DNA from: a virus
Direction: 5' to 3' (one strand)
DNA length: 42,962 nucleotides
Virus record (IMG/VR): IMGVR_UViG_3300031925_000029
Location: 1 to 42,962 of that record
Shown: positions 14,245 through 22,294 of the stretch, piece after piece
Layout of the letters: each line of letters starts with the position of its first letter
Position numbering within the stretch: position 1 is the first letter of the stretch
Position numbers and translations under genes: made by a program
Notes under the pieces: model-generated
Databases searched by the model: none
The model's input: the letters and a program-made list of their open reading frames with translations, nothing else
Told to the model about the DNA's origin: nothing

Positions 14245-14914
14245 TCACCTGACCGTGAGATCTGGCTTTTCCTTGCTAAGCCGCTCTTGCTCTTTAGAGG
14301 TTGACCGATCAGCCATGACTTAACCATTAACCCCCATTTAAGTGGAAAGCCTGTCAAGGGTTCCAGTGGCCGTTCTCCGGGGTTTAAAGCGCCAGACTTG
14401 CCCTGCTATGGAAACATGAACTAAACGCGCTCTATGAGCTAAAGCGGCCACCCCTTGACTGGATTGGAACGTAATAGCCTTGACTTAGGAGGTTGGCTTT
14501 AGGCCGAAGGCCGCGCCATCCTCCTGAGTCCCCGGCGGCGAGGGGTTCCCCCCTTGGGGGGCGGAGGGGGGTATCACTGGCCCCTAGCTTTAGCTAGGAA
14601 ATGGCCAGGCATTATTTTCTTTTCCTCATAACTCACACAAAGTGAGATATAGAAATAGTTTGTATTTTAATGATCTTAATGAAAAGAGCGGGTTTTGCGC
14701 ATAACTTCCTTATGGTCGCAGATAGACAAATCTACCCGCTTGCAGATAAGAGTGGATAACTAGATTAATCCACAAGGAAAGCCACAGGAAGCACCTGAGC
14801 GCGTCAAAAATAAGAGAGAGTGATGTTAAAAGGTGGGGAGATCCTGCCGGATCTTGGCTTACAGGAACGACAAATGCCGGGCATGTGCCCGGTTAGGTTT
14901 TAATCCGATTGGAT
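14245..14914. other. Candidate replication origin downstream of repA
   Basis: No gene found in 670 bp. It lies directly downstream of the IncFII-type repA, where IncFII plasmids have oriR. It holds a G/C-rich block with runs of G and C (14529-14571), a 7-2-7 palindrome CCTAGCT-TT-AGCTAGG (14583-14598), an AT-rich stretch (about 14610-14690), two DnaA-box-like sites (14751-14759 inverse; 14766-14774) and a hairpin near 14877. The layout is what a RepA/DnaA-dependent origin needs; exact limits are unknown. Confidence 0.55.
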
Positions 14915-15850
14915 TTATTGAATGGTATCAGGTGGCGGGTGGCTAATGCCTATATCCATGCTGTTCAGGCGTTCCCAAACCAGCTTATTGAACTGCTCAC
15001 TGCTTAGCTGGGCAAGCTCATGGGCAGGCATAGACTTGGTGAGGGCCGTAGCCACTTCATGCTTGCGTTCGTCCAAGCTCTTGGATGCTAGCTTGTTGCG
15101 GCGGCGTTGAGCGCCAGCGTTCTGCTTGCGGGCATCCCATGCACGTTTGAAAATTTGTTTACGCTTACGCATTCTCGCTTCTGCTACCGTGATGATCTCG
15201 CCTTCATCGGTAATGCCTTCATTGCGCAAAGCCAGCTGTTCTTCCCGCTGTATGTTCAGCTTTTCAAGATTGGCACCCGCCAAGCGATAAAACTCATCTG
15301 TAAGCACCAGAACTTTAGGAAACCAAAAACCATTGGCCTGATCCCATACCATGCCACTTTTCGGGCTGGATTGGTCGCCATCAGAATGCACATAAGCCAA
15401 ACCGAACGGGATCATGACTTCATCAATGAAGCGGCTGATCCGGCTTACGGTTACTTTGCTTTCAGTAAGGTACTGCTCACCCGTTTCCGGGTCTGTTACC
15501 CACATTTTGGATAGTTCGGCGGCCATATCTTCCAGATCGAGTTCAATGATACCCGTCACAAGGTCATGACGTGATAAGCACAACTGAAAGGTAGGATTGA
15601 TAAGGTTGCGGCGCACGTCTTTGAAGTCACGCTGACGGCCAGCCACTTGACGCAAGTGAACAAAGTGGGGATCGCGGGAAATGTCGCGCTTACGACAGAA
15701 ATTGAAGGTTTTGCCCAGCTCACCCGGCAGGTTCTTCCAAGTCTTTGGACGAACATAAACGGGTTTTGGGTTTAAGCAACAGGTGCTATGGGCACCACGT
15801 TGGCGTTTGTCAAACCGACCAGTTGATGCCGGAGTTAAGTTTCTAGTCAT
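14915..15850 (-). CDS. repA: IncFII-type RepA replication initiator
   Basis: 311 residues from the ATG at 15850 (MTRNLTPAST); the frame is open to a GTG at 15889. The order of an N-terminal winged-helix-like region, a TVSRISRFIDEVMIPFGLAYV segment, and a long basic helical part (EARMRKRKQIFKRAWDARKQNAGAQRRRN) resembles IncFII/R1 RepA (about 285 residues). Such proteins bind oriR downstream of their gene and recruit DnaA and helicase. The ribosome site is held in a hairpin and a possible antisense RNA overlaps the leader, both typical of copy control. It would drive replication of the prophage as a plasmid. Confidence 0.82.
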   Translation of the reverse strand: MTRNLTPASTGRFDKRQRGAHSTCCLNPKPVYVRPKTWKNLPGELGKTFNFCRKRDISRDPHFVHLRQVAGRQRDFKDVRRNLINPTFQLCLSRHDLVTGIIELDLEDMAAELSKMWVTDPETGEQYLTESKVTVSRISRFIDEVMIPFGLAYVHSDGDQSSPKSGMVWDQANGFWFPKVLVLTDEFYRLAGANLEKLNIQREEQLALRNEGITDEGEIITVAEARMRKRKQIFKRAWDARKQNAGAQRRRNKLASKSLDERKHEVATALTKSMPAHELAQLSSEQFNKLVWERLNSMDIGISHPPPDTIQ

Positions 15851-15853
15851 TTT

Positions 15854-15876
15854 CTCGCCTAAAAAATAGTGGCGAG
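15854..15876 (-). promoter_or_regulatory. Leader hairpin hiding the repA ribosome site
   Basis: On the repA mRNA, CTCGCC pairs perfectly with GGCGAG across an 11-nt A/U-rich loop. GGCGAG is part of the Shine-Dalgarno sequence three bases before the ATG, so folding would block RepA translation. Confidence 0.6.
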
Positions 15877-15912
15877 GCTTGCAAATCACCGTACAACCAG
15901 TAAACTTAACTC

Positions 15913-15981
15913 TGTCACGAGGCGGTTTCTTTGGTTGAACCGTTTAAAAGAACCTCGGCGTTAGCGCGCCGGGGTTTTTTT
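15913..15981 (+). ncRNA. Candidate antisense copy-control RNA
   Basis: A plus-strand promoter-like pair (TTGCAA at 15879, 16-bp spacer, TAAACT at 15901) points toward a strong terminator at 15951-15981, giving an RNA of about 65-70 nt complementary to the repA leader. It contains a CGGTT/AACCG hairpin whose loop includes TTTGG (a YUNR-type U-turn). CopA of IncFII plasmids has this position and size. Promoter match is moderate and no expression evidence exists. Confidence 0.35.
15951..15981 (+). terminator. Intrinsic terminator upstream of repA
   Basis: 10-bp stem AACCTCGGCG / CGCCGGGGTT (one G-T pair), 6-nt loop, seven T. Oriented against repA; no plus-strand gene precedes it, which is why an antisense RNA is suspected. 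Confidence 0.8.
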
Positions 15982-16071
15982 ACGTCTGTAAGCCTGTCCG
16001 TTAGTCACAATCTCACGTTAAAACTGAACACAACTTGAGCACCTTGGCCCTGCTTGTGTCCAGCCCTGTTA

Positions 16072-16091
16072 ATAATACACACAGGGTGTAA
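16072..16091 (-). promoter_or_regulatory. repA promoter with overlapping CI-type operator
   Basis: On the minus strand a good -10 (TATTAT, 16072-16077) lies about 220 bp before the repA start. Overlapping it, ATACACA-CAG-GGTGTAA (16075-16091) matches the OL/OR palindrome in most positions. The phage repressor may therefore also limit repA transcription. Confidence 0.5.
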
Positions 16092-16117
16092 AAAATCCAC
16101 CCTAAGTTTTCAAATTC

Positions 16118-16348
16118 CTAGATTTTATCCGCCTCAGTATGACACTGATCTGACTCACGATCCAACTGTAGGTTTTGTAAGGCTTCACAAATCAATTGCA
16201 TTGAGATATGCAACCCTCGTTTCTCCGGGTCACACTCCAGTGACTCCGCCACATGCGCTGAGTAAGAGCAAAGCGCATCAATCGTATCTCCCTCATTGTC
16301 ATGGATTAAAGGATTCGATCCTTTGTAATTATTTTTTGTAAGCGTCAT
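16118..16348 (-). CDS. Small acidic protein, candidate antirepressor of the switch module
   Basis: 76 residues; AAGGAG eight bases before the ATG is the best ribosome site in the region. Acidic, with one central helical part (GLHISMQLICEALQNLQL) and two more cysteines. It lies between repA and a divergently transcribed Xre gene. In VP882-like plasmid phages this location holds a small protein (Qtip and analogues) that inactivates the CI repressor and is driven by a neighbouring regulator. Function is inferred from position and size; no sequence similarity to Qtip is claimed. Confidence 0.7.
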   Translation of the reverse strand: MTLTKNNYKGSNPLIHDNEGDTIDALCSYSAHVAESLECDPEKRGLHISMQLICEALQNLQLDRESDQCHTEADKI

Positions 16349-16541
16349 TTAGACAACTCCTTCTAGCCGTGACACTGTATATATTCACAGTATTTTGTAT
16401 TTATTTTAGTTTCAGATCAATCAATTGCGTTCACTTATAAAAAGCCTTGTTTATTCCTTTGCCACTGATACGATCTAAAGCACTGTTTTATCTAGCTTTT
16501 TTGCGCCTTAGAACAACCACAAACATAAAAAGGGTGCCATT
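16349..16541. promoter_or_regulatory. Divergent promoter region of the switch module
   Basis: AT-rich gap between the small-protein gene (leftward) and the Xre gene (rightward). Contains the inverted repeat ACTGT-N8-ACAGT (16374-16391) around a TATATT box, a likely operator for the Xre protein. Confidence 0.5.
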
Positions 16542-16871
16542 TTGGAAACAACGAACCAACAGATCGGGAAGCGATTGCGCACAATGCGGGAATTGTTCGG
16601 TGAATCTCAACAAGAACTAGCCAATGCTTTTGATTGTTCGCGGGGTACTGTCTCAAAGTATGAGCGGGGATTCTTGGCGTTATCACCTGAGCTGATTAAC
16701 CATGTGTGCAAACGCTACAAGATAACGCACCGATGGCTATTAACAGGTGACGGGCCTGCGCAATCTCCGGGGGAACAGGAAAGTGATTTACTTGCCTTAA
16801 TTACCCAACTACCACCAGACGCATTAAAGCCCTTAAAGCAGCTTTTAAAAGCCATAAGCTGCCGATTTTAA
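16542..16871 (+). CDS. Xre-family regulator (TTG start)
   Basis: 109 residues. The start is TTG at 16542 with AGGGTG about eight bases upstream; the next ATG would cut into the helix-turn-helix. IGKRLRTMRELFGESQQELANAFDCSRGTVSKYERG is a standard Xre DNA-binding domain, followed by a short helical tail (LLALITQLPPDALKPLKQLLKAI), probably for dimerisation. Divergent from the small-protein gene, which it most likely controls. Convergent with the PAS-LuxR gene. Confidence 0.82.
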   Translation: METTNQQIGKRLRTMRELFGESQQELANAFDCSRGTVSKYERGFLALSPELINHVCKRYKITHRWLLTGDGPAQSPGEQESDLLALITQLPPDALKPLKQLLKAISCRF

Positions 16872-17023
16872 TCCATTATGTTTGTCGGGTCATTACGAGA
16901 AAGAACCCTGAACCTCCTTTTTCGTTCTTTTTTGATTTCATAGAGTTATTGCTCAAACGGGCAAATTATGCGCTCATATACAAAAGTTTGTCTGTAGCTA
17001 TTTTTGTCTACATTTCGCAGTAA

Positions 17024-17767
17024 CTACCTGACACGGAAAGAATCTTTTTTCTTGATGAGTGCCCGGCTCACATCTTTGGATAAAACCCGCCTCAGCTGAT
17101 CCACCGTTAAGTTTGTCTTATCCCTGATCCGGGCCTTGAGTGTGCGCACTGTGGACGGATTCACGCCCATTTTGGCGGCTGCCTCACTATCACTTAGCCC
17201 AAGGCGTTTACAATAAATCAGCCGGGTTTCGGCCATGCTGAGGGGTTTAGCTAGGTTGGAAAAGTCAGGCATTTTAAACATGCCATCTACGGATGAAGGG
17301 AAAAAATCATTTATCAAAAACACGACGCCGATCACATCACCGTTAAAATTGAATAAAGGGAATTTTTGCGTTTGGATGGTATGCAGCTGCTCGGTGTCTG
17401 CATAAAAATAATCAGTATCGGCAAACGTCATGGCCTGCTGTTCTTCGATGATCAGCGCATCTTGCCGGGCATAGCTTTCACACACTTCACGGCTCACACA
17501 GCTGGGCATATCCTCCAACCGCTTGCCGTAATAGTCATAATCACAAGGTAAATCCACCAGATTGTGATAATGACAGTTAAAAAGAATGTTTTCAGACGAA
17601 AGCCCCTTGATACCAGCGGGGCCGGGGTATCTTAGCAGCTCTTTTTCAAGGCACTGGCAGTGAACAAAACGCCCAGCAAGTTGGGCGTAATGTATGGATG
17701 TTTCTTTGCGTGGATAGCAACGGCGGCAAATGTAAGGCGAATCCCTGCAACAATCACGTTTCCGCAT
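17024..17767 (-). CDS. PAS-LuxR transcription regulator (VqmA-like architecture)
   Basis: 247 residues from the ATG at 17767 (AGGGG seven bases upstream); the frame is open to 17812 but that part holds an inverted repeat. The N-terminus is cysteine-rich (DCCRDS, CRRCYP, HCQCLE) and could bind zinc or sense redox. A middle PAS-like region (DTDYFYADTEQLHTIQTQKFPLFNFNGDVIGVVFLIND) looks like a small-molecule pocket. The end is a LuxR/GerE helix-turn-helix (LSDSEAAAKMGVNPSTVRTLKARIRDKTNL). PAS plus LuxR is the layout of VqmA and VqmA-phage quorum-sensing receptors. The ligand is unknown. It follows late-control gene D in the same direction. Confidence 0.72.
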   Translation of the reverse strand: MRKRDCCRDSPYICRRCYPRKETSIHYAQLAGRFVHCQCLEKELLRYPGPAGIKGLSSENILFNCHYHNLVDLPCDYDYYGKRLEDMPSCVSREVCESYARQDALIIEEQQAMTFADTDYFYADTEQLHTIQTQKFPLFNFNGDVIGVVFLINDFFPSSVDGMFKMPDFSNLAKPLSMAETRLIYCKRLGLSDSEAAAKMGVNPSTVRTLKARIRDKTNLTVDQLRRVLSKDVSRALIKKKDSFRVR

Positions 17768-17782
17768 GAAAAGCCCCTTAAA

Positions 17783-17809
17783 ACAACTATCTCTAATTAA
17801 TATAGTTGT
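17783..17809. promoter_or_regulatory. Inverted repeat upstream of the PAS-LuxR gene
   Basis: Perfect ACAACTAT-N11-ATAGTTGT, 16 bp before the preferred start, next to TTGACA on the minus strand. Size and position suit a dimeric LuxR-type autoregulatory site. Confidence 0.6.
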
Positions 17810-17849
17810 CAATTTCCAAAATGGAACGCATTACCCACCCGTGCGCATA

Positions 17850-18818
17850 TCACGCCACCGCGCCTTTTGCCGTGGTTTCCGCCACGGAACCCGGCTCAAT
17901 GGTATGGCTTACATTTTCCACCAGCCAACGGCCATTGGCGTTTTTCTTGTGCTGGCTGATCTGCAAAAAGCCTTCCGCCACAATCAAGGGGTTCAGTGGT
18001 CGGGTGATGTTTAACTGGGCCTTGCCTCGTTGCAGCTCGCCCAGCTTTGCACTGGCAGCCTGCTGCGCCGATGCCTGATCGGTGTGGGTTTTTCTGATCA
18101 CATACTCAGGTTCGCCACTTCCGGCCCGCTCGGTCTGCTTCTCTTGGGCACCTTCATCAAACCAATACGCCACCACGCTTTGGTAATCTTCCCGGTCTTG
18201 AACCGTTACCGTGCCCGTGGAGTGCTCAGGATCGGTGATTTCAATGGTGGGCAGGTCTTTCCCGCTGGCTGTCTTACCTTTTTGCTTTGGCACTAACAGC
18301 AACTTATTAGCCGCCACCTTAAACATGGCCCCGTTCTCACGGGCCAAGCGGGTGAGCATGTTACTATCCGACTCAGCCCGCTGATCGAGGTGGGGAAACT
18401 GAATCCCAGCCAGTGACGGTTCCACCTGAACTTCATAGCCATGACGGCCACCCACCTGCTGGGCCAGCTCACCCAGCGTGATATTGTCGTAACTCTCATC
18501 ACGGGGCGCTTTAAAGCTGCGCTTCATCTTGGCCGCCTGCGCACTGATTGTGAGGGTGTCCGTTTCCAGCGGTTCGCTGATTTCGTCCACCGTGTACGTG
18601 CCCTTAAATACCAGTTCACCCACATAACCAATGTAAATATTAAGCTCGGCCCCGGTAGGCGGCGGGGCTATGGCCTGATCACGGTTATCCAGCTCAATTT
18701 CTGCGGTGTCGTTCTCGATGCCAGCGGCATCATTTAACGTGAGCCGCAGCAATCTATCCCGGATCTTGTCGGTTATGTCGTTCTGGTTAGCGATAATCTG
18801 AAAATCAACTTGTTTCAT
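17850..18818 (-). CDS. D: P2 gpD-like tail hub / late control protein
   Basis: 322 residues. Follows the gpD/gp27-like hub family: N-terminal MKQVDFQIIANQNDITDKI, middle GDELVFKGTYTVDEIS-type strands, and C-terminal RPLNPLIVAEGFLQI and WLVENVSHTI. In P2-like tails it forms the baseplate hub beneath the spike and threads the tape measure. Last of the U-X-D tail genes and about 80 bp upstream of the PAS-LuxR gene. Confidence 0.9.
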   Translation of the reverse strand: MKQVDFQIIANQNDITDKIRDRLLRLTLNDAAGIENDTAEIELDNRDQAIAPPPTGAELNIYIGYVGELVFKGTYTVDEISEPLETDTLTISAQAAKMKRSFKAPRDESYDNITLGELAQQVGGRHGYEVQVEPSLAGIQFPHLDQRAESDSNMLTRLARENGAMFKVAANKLLLVPKQKGKTASGKDLPTIEITDPEHSTGTVTVQDREDYQSVVAYWFDEGAQEKQTERAGSGEPEYVIRKTHTDQASAQQAASAKLGELQRGKAQLNITRPLNPLIVAEGFLQISQHKKNANGRWLVENVSHTIEPGSVAETTAKGAVA

Positions 18819-18824
18819 TGGCGA

Positions 18825-19028
18825 TTAATCCCATAAGCTCACTGTGCCCTGTTTGGTGGCAGGTTCCAGATCAGGCAGTTCAATGGTGATACCAACAGGC
18901 AGCACCGGGCCAGCTTTCGCCAGTCCGGGGTTTGCCTCCAGCACGGCTTCCGTTGCGCCCGTGCGTCCCTGATAGTATTGATGGCAAATTGCATCAAGCA
19001 TTTCGCCCGTGCCGGTTACATATTTCAC
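18825..19028 (-). CDS. X: P2 gpX-like tail protein (LysM-type)
   Basis: 67 residues. YVTGTGEMLDAICHQYYQGRTGATEAVLEANPGLAKAGPVLPVGITIELPD is the short LysM-like gpX family, which joins hub and tube during tail assembly. Overlaps gpU by 4 bp and ends 6 bp before gpD. Confidence 0.92.
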   Translation of the reverse strand: MKYVTGTGEMLDAICHQYYQGRTGATEAVLEANPGLAKAGPVLPVGITIELPDLEPATKQGTVSLWD

Positions 19029-19450
19029 GGCTGATCCTCCCCATATTCACTGATAGTGATAGAGCCTTTCATTTCCAGTGGTATGCCGTTATCCAAAAAC
19101 TGGGTTTCTGTCAGGTCGAGCTTTTCAATTACCCACAAGCCTAAATCCAAAGCGGTGCCACTCACCTGCCCGTTTGTTTTTCGCAGTGCGCCACCCACCA
19201 GTCGGATCGGCTTGCCTTCATCGGCTATGGCCTGAATTTCATCAAACCGGGTTAAGCCATCCGCATCCTGCGGATAATGGGCAATATCAAATGATTTGCT
19301 GATCCCCTCCGGGCCTTTGAATTGGCGGGCAGGCTTGCGGCCCACCCTGTCCATTTTCGCCCAGCGCCAGCCCATAGACGTTTTGAGGGATTGATATTGC
19401 ATGGTGTTGATGCTGAACTGAAAACTGCCCAGCGCCATCATTACGGCCAT
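19025..19450 (-). CDS. U: P2 gpU-like tail protein
   Basis: 141 residues; MMALGSFQFSINTMQYQSLKTSMGWRWAKMDRVGRKPARQF is diagnostic for gpU, which acts at the distal end of the tail tube. GAGAGG before the start is formed at the edge of octamer array D. Family length about 140-160, so complete. Confidence 0.92.
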   Translation of the reverse strand: MAVMMALGSFQFSINTMQYQSLKTSMGWRWAKMDRVGRKPARQFKGPEGISKSFDIAHYPQDADGLTRFDEIQAIADEGKPIRLVGGALRKTNGQVSGTALDLGLWVIEKLDLTETQFLDNGIPLEMKGSITISEYGEDQP

Positions 19451-19458
19451 GTTTTACC

Positions 19459-19490
19459 TCTCTTACTTTCGTGCTTTCTGCCTTTCGTAC
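19459..19490. repeat. Octamer repeat array D
   Basis: Four tandem octamers of the TTTCKTRC type in the gap between the tape measure stop and the gpU start. Confidence 0.85.
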
Positions 19491-19501
19491 TTAAAGCGGT
19501 G

Positions 19502-22219
19502 TTAATCCACCGCTAAAGTCCGGCTCTTACGTTCTGCCTTGCGCTTTTCAGCGGCCAGCTGCCTTGCCACTTCCTGCGCCACCTCTTGGGCATTCATGCC
19601 CGGTGCAGCCTGCACGATAATGTCACCAAATTGATAGCTGACACTTTGCGTGGTTTGGTTGCCTGCGCTCAGGGTTTCAGTGGATCGAGGTTTGGGGATG
19701 GGTTCGCCTTCGGCGGTCACTTGGGCGGCTGCCGGGTTGGAAAGGGCTGGCACATCCTCAGCCACCTTTTTCACCGTGTGGGTAACTTCTTCCCCATCAC
19801 CACCAAACAGCGCATTCCATGCCGCGCCAAGGGTGTTTTTGAGGGTTTCAATAGGTGCAAGCACCATTGATTTCAGCCACTCCATAGCACCAGAAAACAT
19901 GCCTTTGATGCCTTCCCACATGCTGCCGAAAAAGCCCGTGATAGGCTCCCACGCCTGAATAATCAAACCCAGTGGCGACCATGAGAAAAGCGTTTTGATG
20001 AACTCCCAGCCCATTGCCAAGGTGTCTTTAATCCCCTCCCATGCGCCTGAGAAAACCGATTTCACCCCGCCCCATAAGTTGGCAAAGAATCCGCTGATCG
20101 GCTCCCAATACTTCACCACCAGCGCCACTACAGCAATCAGGGCCATCACGCCAGCGATCACCAGACCGATAGGGTTAGCCATCATGGCGGCATTGAGTGC
20201 CCATTGTGCGCCTGTCATTACGGCGGTGCCTGCGGCCAGTGCCTTTTGCACACCTGACATCATTAACAAGGCACCAGCGGCGGCCAGTGTTCTGGTATGG
20301 GTAAGCACCATCACCGCATTAGCCCGAACGGTGGCCGATGTGGTGAACGCCGTGGCAATGGCTAACGCTTTTTGCGCTCCACTCATCACCGCAGTGGCGG
20401 CGGCACTGGCTAAGGTTTTCACGCGACTGACGGTCATCACGGCGGTGTTCTTCATCTGGGCAATGTTGAGCATTCCCAGCACCTTTTGACCGAACAGCAA
20501 CGAATCTGAAAACGCCACATAAGCCAAGCGGCTGGCTATGCTGGCCGTTTTGAACGCAATCATGCCCACCACCACGAACGCCAACACCTGAGACAAGATC
20601 GGGAAATTCTCGGTGAATGATGAAATGGCAATGGCACCTTGTCCGATCACGTCACTGACGAACATCACCGCCGGGGCGAACAGCAAGCCAATGGCTGCGG
20701 TCATGTTGCCCACTCGCTGGGTTAGCAACTGCATGGACTCAGAAGGGCCAGTGGCGATACTGGTAGCCATCTTGTTGACGTTCTTGCCGCCATCAAGCAA
20801 AGCCCCATTCATGCTGTTAATGTTGCCCTTGAGGGTGTCAATTTCAGGATAAAGCTGAGTGATCAGGGCCATTGCCTCATCTGAGCCAAAGGCTTTTTTC
20901 AGCTCCATCTTGTCCATATCGGTCAGGGTTTCCCCGTACTTATCCCGCAGCTCTTGCAGAATTTCCGGCATAGATAGCAGCTGATCATTCGCATCAAGAA
21001 AGCTCAGGCCCAGCTTTTCACCTGCGCCCGCTGCAGTATTCAGGAATGATTTATATTTTGTGGCCGCTTCACTGCCGCTCATGGTGGCTTGGAGCTGGCC
21101 CAGAATGCTGAGCTGTTCAGCAAAAGGAACGTTTGAGGATGTGGCCGCCGCACCAAGGGCAGAAATGGCCCCTTGCATCTGGCTGCCGTCCGTTTTGAAC
21201 TGCTGCACACTCGCGGCAATACCATCACTGAAATAAGTACCAAAAGCGGCATCTTTCTCCGCTTGGCTCATCTTCTCCCAGCCATCAATGGTTTTGGCCC
21301 CGAACGCCTGAAACTGCTTGTTATAGATACCGTAACCCGTAGCAAACAGCCCGGTCATTTCGCCCACCGTGGACTTGGTGGCCGTGGCGGTCAGTGCGGC
21401 AATTTTGGTGAACTCGCCCACCGCCTCCGCTGATAGGGTGCTGATCCCGGATTTAATATCATAACTGGCCTTGATGAACTCGGCCTGAGTGGTGCCCGCC
21501 CACTGGTTTGAAAACTCTTTGGCTTTCTGGGTAATGGCGGCCACTTCGGCATCATTGAGGCCAAGCGATCCGATTTCACCCTGAGCACTGCTGATCTCGC
21601 CCTGAGCATCCACCAGCTGTTTCACACCGAACACCGCAGCACCTACGCCCACCGCATCCGTGGCGGCCTTCGCTTTAATGTTGCTGTTTCGGTCTTTAAT
21701 CTGGCCGATCCGCTCTTGCTGCTTGGCGATTTTATCCAGCTGACTTTGCTCTTTTTTCAGCTGCTCGTTATAGGCTTGGGTTTCTTTCTTGATCTTGCGG
21801 GTTGCTTCGTTGAGCTTATTGGTGGAAACGCCCGCCTCTGCCAGCTTACCCCGCAGCTTTTGCAGCTGATCGGTTTCACTCTGCTGCTGAGCTTTCAGCT
21901 TGCTGACCGCTGCCTGAGCCTTGTTAAACTCCGCAGTCATTTTACGGGTAGGCTTGGCCGTGTTCTGCATCTGCTGGCCCAAACGGTTAGCCTTGGCTTG
22001 GGCTTCGTCCAGTTCTTTACTGGTTTGAGCCGTGGCCGTTTTCAGCTTTCTAAAATGCTCAATGTCACTGCTTTGCTGGCCCAGCTGCTTGAGGCTGTCT
22101 TGAGTGGCCTTGATTTTCTCCCCGGCCTTAGTGGTTTGGGTGGTGACTTTCTGAATGGGTGCGGTGATCTTGTCCACCATATCCATTACCAGACTGAGTT
22201 TTAATTTACTTTCAGCCAT
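19502..22219 (-). CDS. T: Tail tape measure protein
   Basis: 905 residues. An N-terminal coiled coil (about 1-180, Lys/Gln/Glu-rich), the tape-measure core of the TP901/P2 gpT sort (about 190-480, VGVGAAVFGVKQLVDAQGEISSAQGEI), then hydrophobic segments and tryptophan-rich repeats (WEPISGFFANLWGGVKSVFSGAWEGIKD) at about 680-800. It sets tail length and helps DNA pass the membrane. Preceded by the E/E' chaperone genes, as in P2. Confidence 0.95.
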   Translation of the reverse strand: MAESKLKLSLVMDMVDKITAPIQKVTTQTTKAGEKIKATQDSLKQLGQQSSDIEHFRKLKTATAQTSKELDEAQAKANRLGQQMQNTAKPTRKMTAEFNKAQAAVSKLKAQQQSETDQLQKLRGKLAEAGVSTNKLNEATRKIKKETQAYNEQLKKEQSQLDKIAKQQERIGQIKDRNSNIKAKAATDAVGVGAAVFGVKQLVDAQGEISSAQGEIGSLGLNDAEVAAITQKAKEFSNQWAGTTQAEFIKASYDIKSGISTLSAEAVGEFTKIAALTATATKSTVGEMTGLFATGYGIYNKQFQAFGAKTIDGWEKMSQAEKDAAFGTYFSDGIAASVQQFKTDGSQMQGAISALGAAATSSNVPFAEQLSILGQLQATMSGSEAATKYKSFLNTAAGAGEKLGLSFLDANDQLLSMPEILQELRDKYGETLTDMDKMELKKAFGSDEAMALITQLYPEIDTLKGNINSMNGALLDGGKNVNKMATSIATGPSESMQLLTQRVGNMTAAIGLLFAPAVMFVSDVIGQGAIAISSFTENFPILSQVLAFVVVGMIAFKTASIASRLAYVAFSDSLLFGQKVLGMLNIAQMKNTAVMTVSRVKTLASAAATAVMSGAQKALAIATAFTTSATVRANAVMVLTHTRTLAAAGALLMMSGVQKALAAGTAVMTGAQWALNAAMMANPIGLVIAGVMALIAVVALVVKYWEPISGFFANLWGGVKSVFSGAWEGIKDTLAMGWEFIKTLFSWSPLGLIIQAWEPITGFFGSMWEGIKGMFSGAMEWLKSMVLAPIETLKNTLGAAWNALFGGDGEEVTHTVKKVAEDVPALSNPAAAQVTAEGEPIPKPRSTETLSAGNQTTQSVSYQFGDIIVQAAPGMNAQEVAQEVARQLAAEKRKAERKSRTLAVD

Positions 22220-22241
22220 TGCCTGCCCTCGTTACAAACAA

Positions 22242-22285
22242 AAAAAGCCCCAGCGCCGCCACTCAATCAAGGGCACCGCTGGGGC
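22242..22285 (-). terminator. Intrinsic terminator between E' and tape measure genes
   Basis: GCCCCAGCG / CGCTGGGGC stem followed on the minus strand by seven T, inside the late operon. Confidence 0.8.
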
Positions 22286-22294
22286 GTAATCTGG

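Noticed and set aside
14529-14571. Possible oriT next to the origin
   Set aside because: No relaxase or mobilisation gene anywhere in the genome; the G/C block alone does not support it.
17768-17812. Upstream start for the PAS-LuxR protein (MTTILIRDS...)
   Set aside because: This extension coincides with a perfect inverted repeat and promoter-like sequence; the internal ATG has a much better ribosome site.
20613-22204. Long plus-strand ORFs opposite the tape measure, kfrA and terminase genes
   Set aside because: They are antisense shadows of GC-rich coding sequence; the minus-strand genes are certain.
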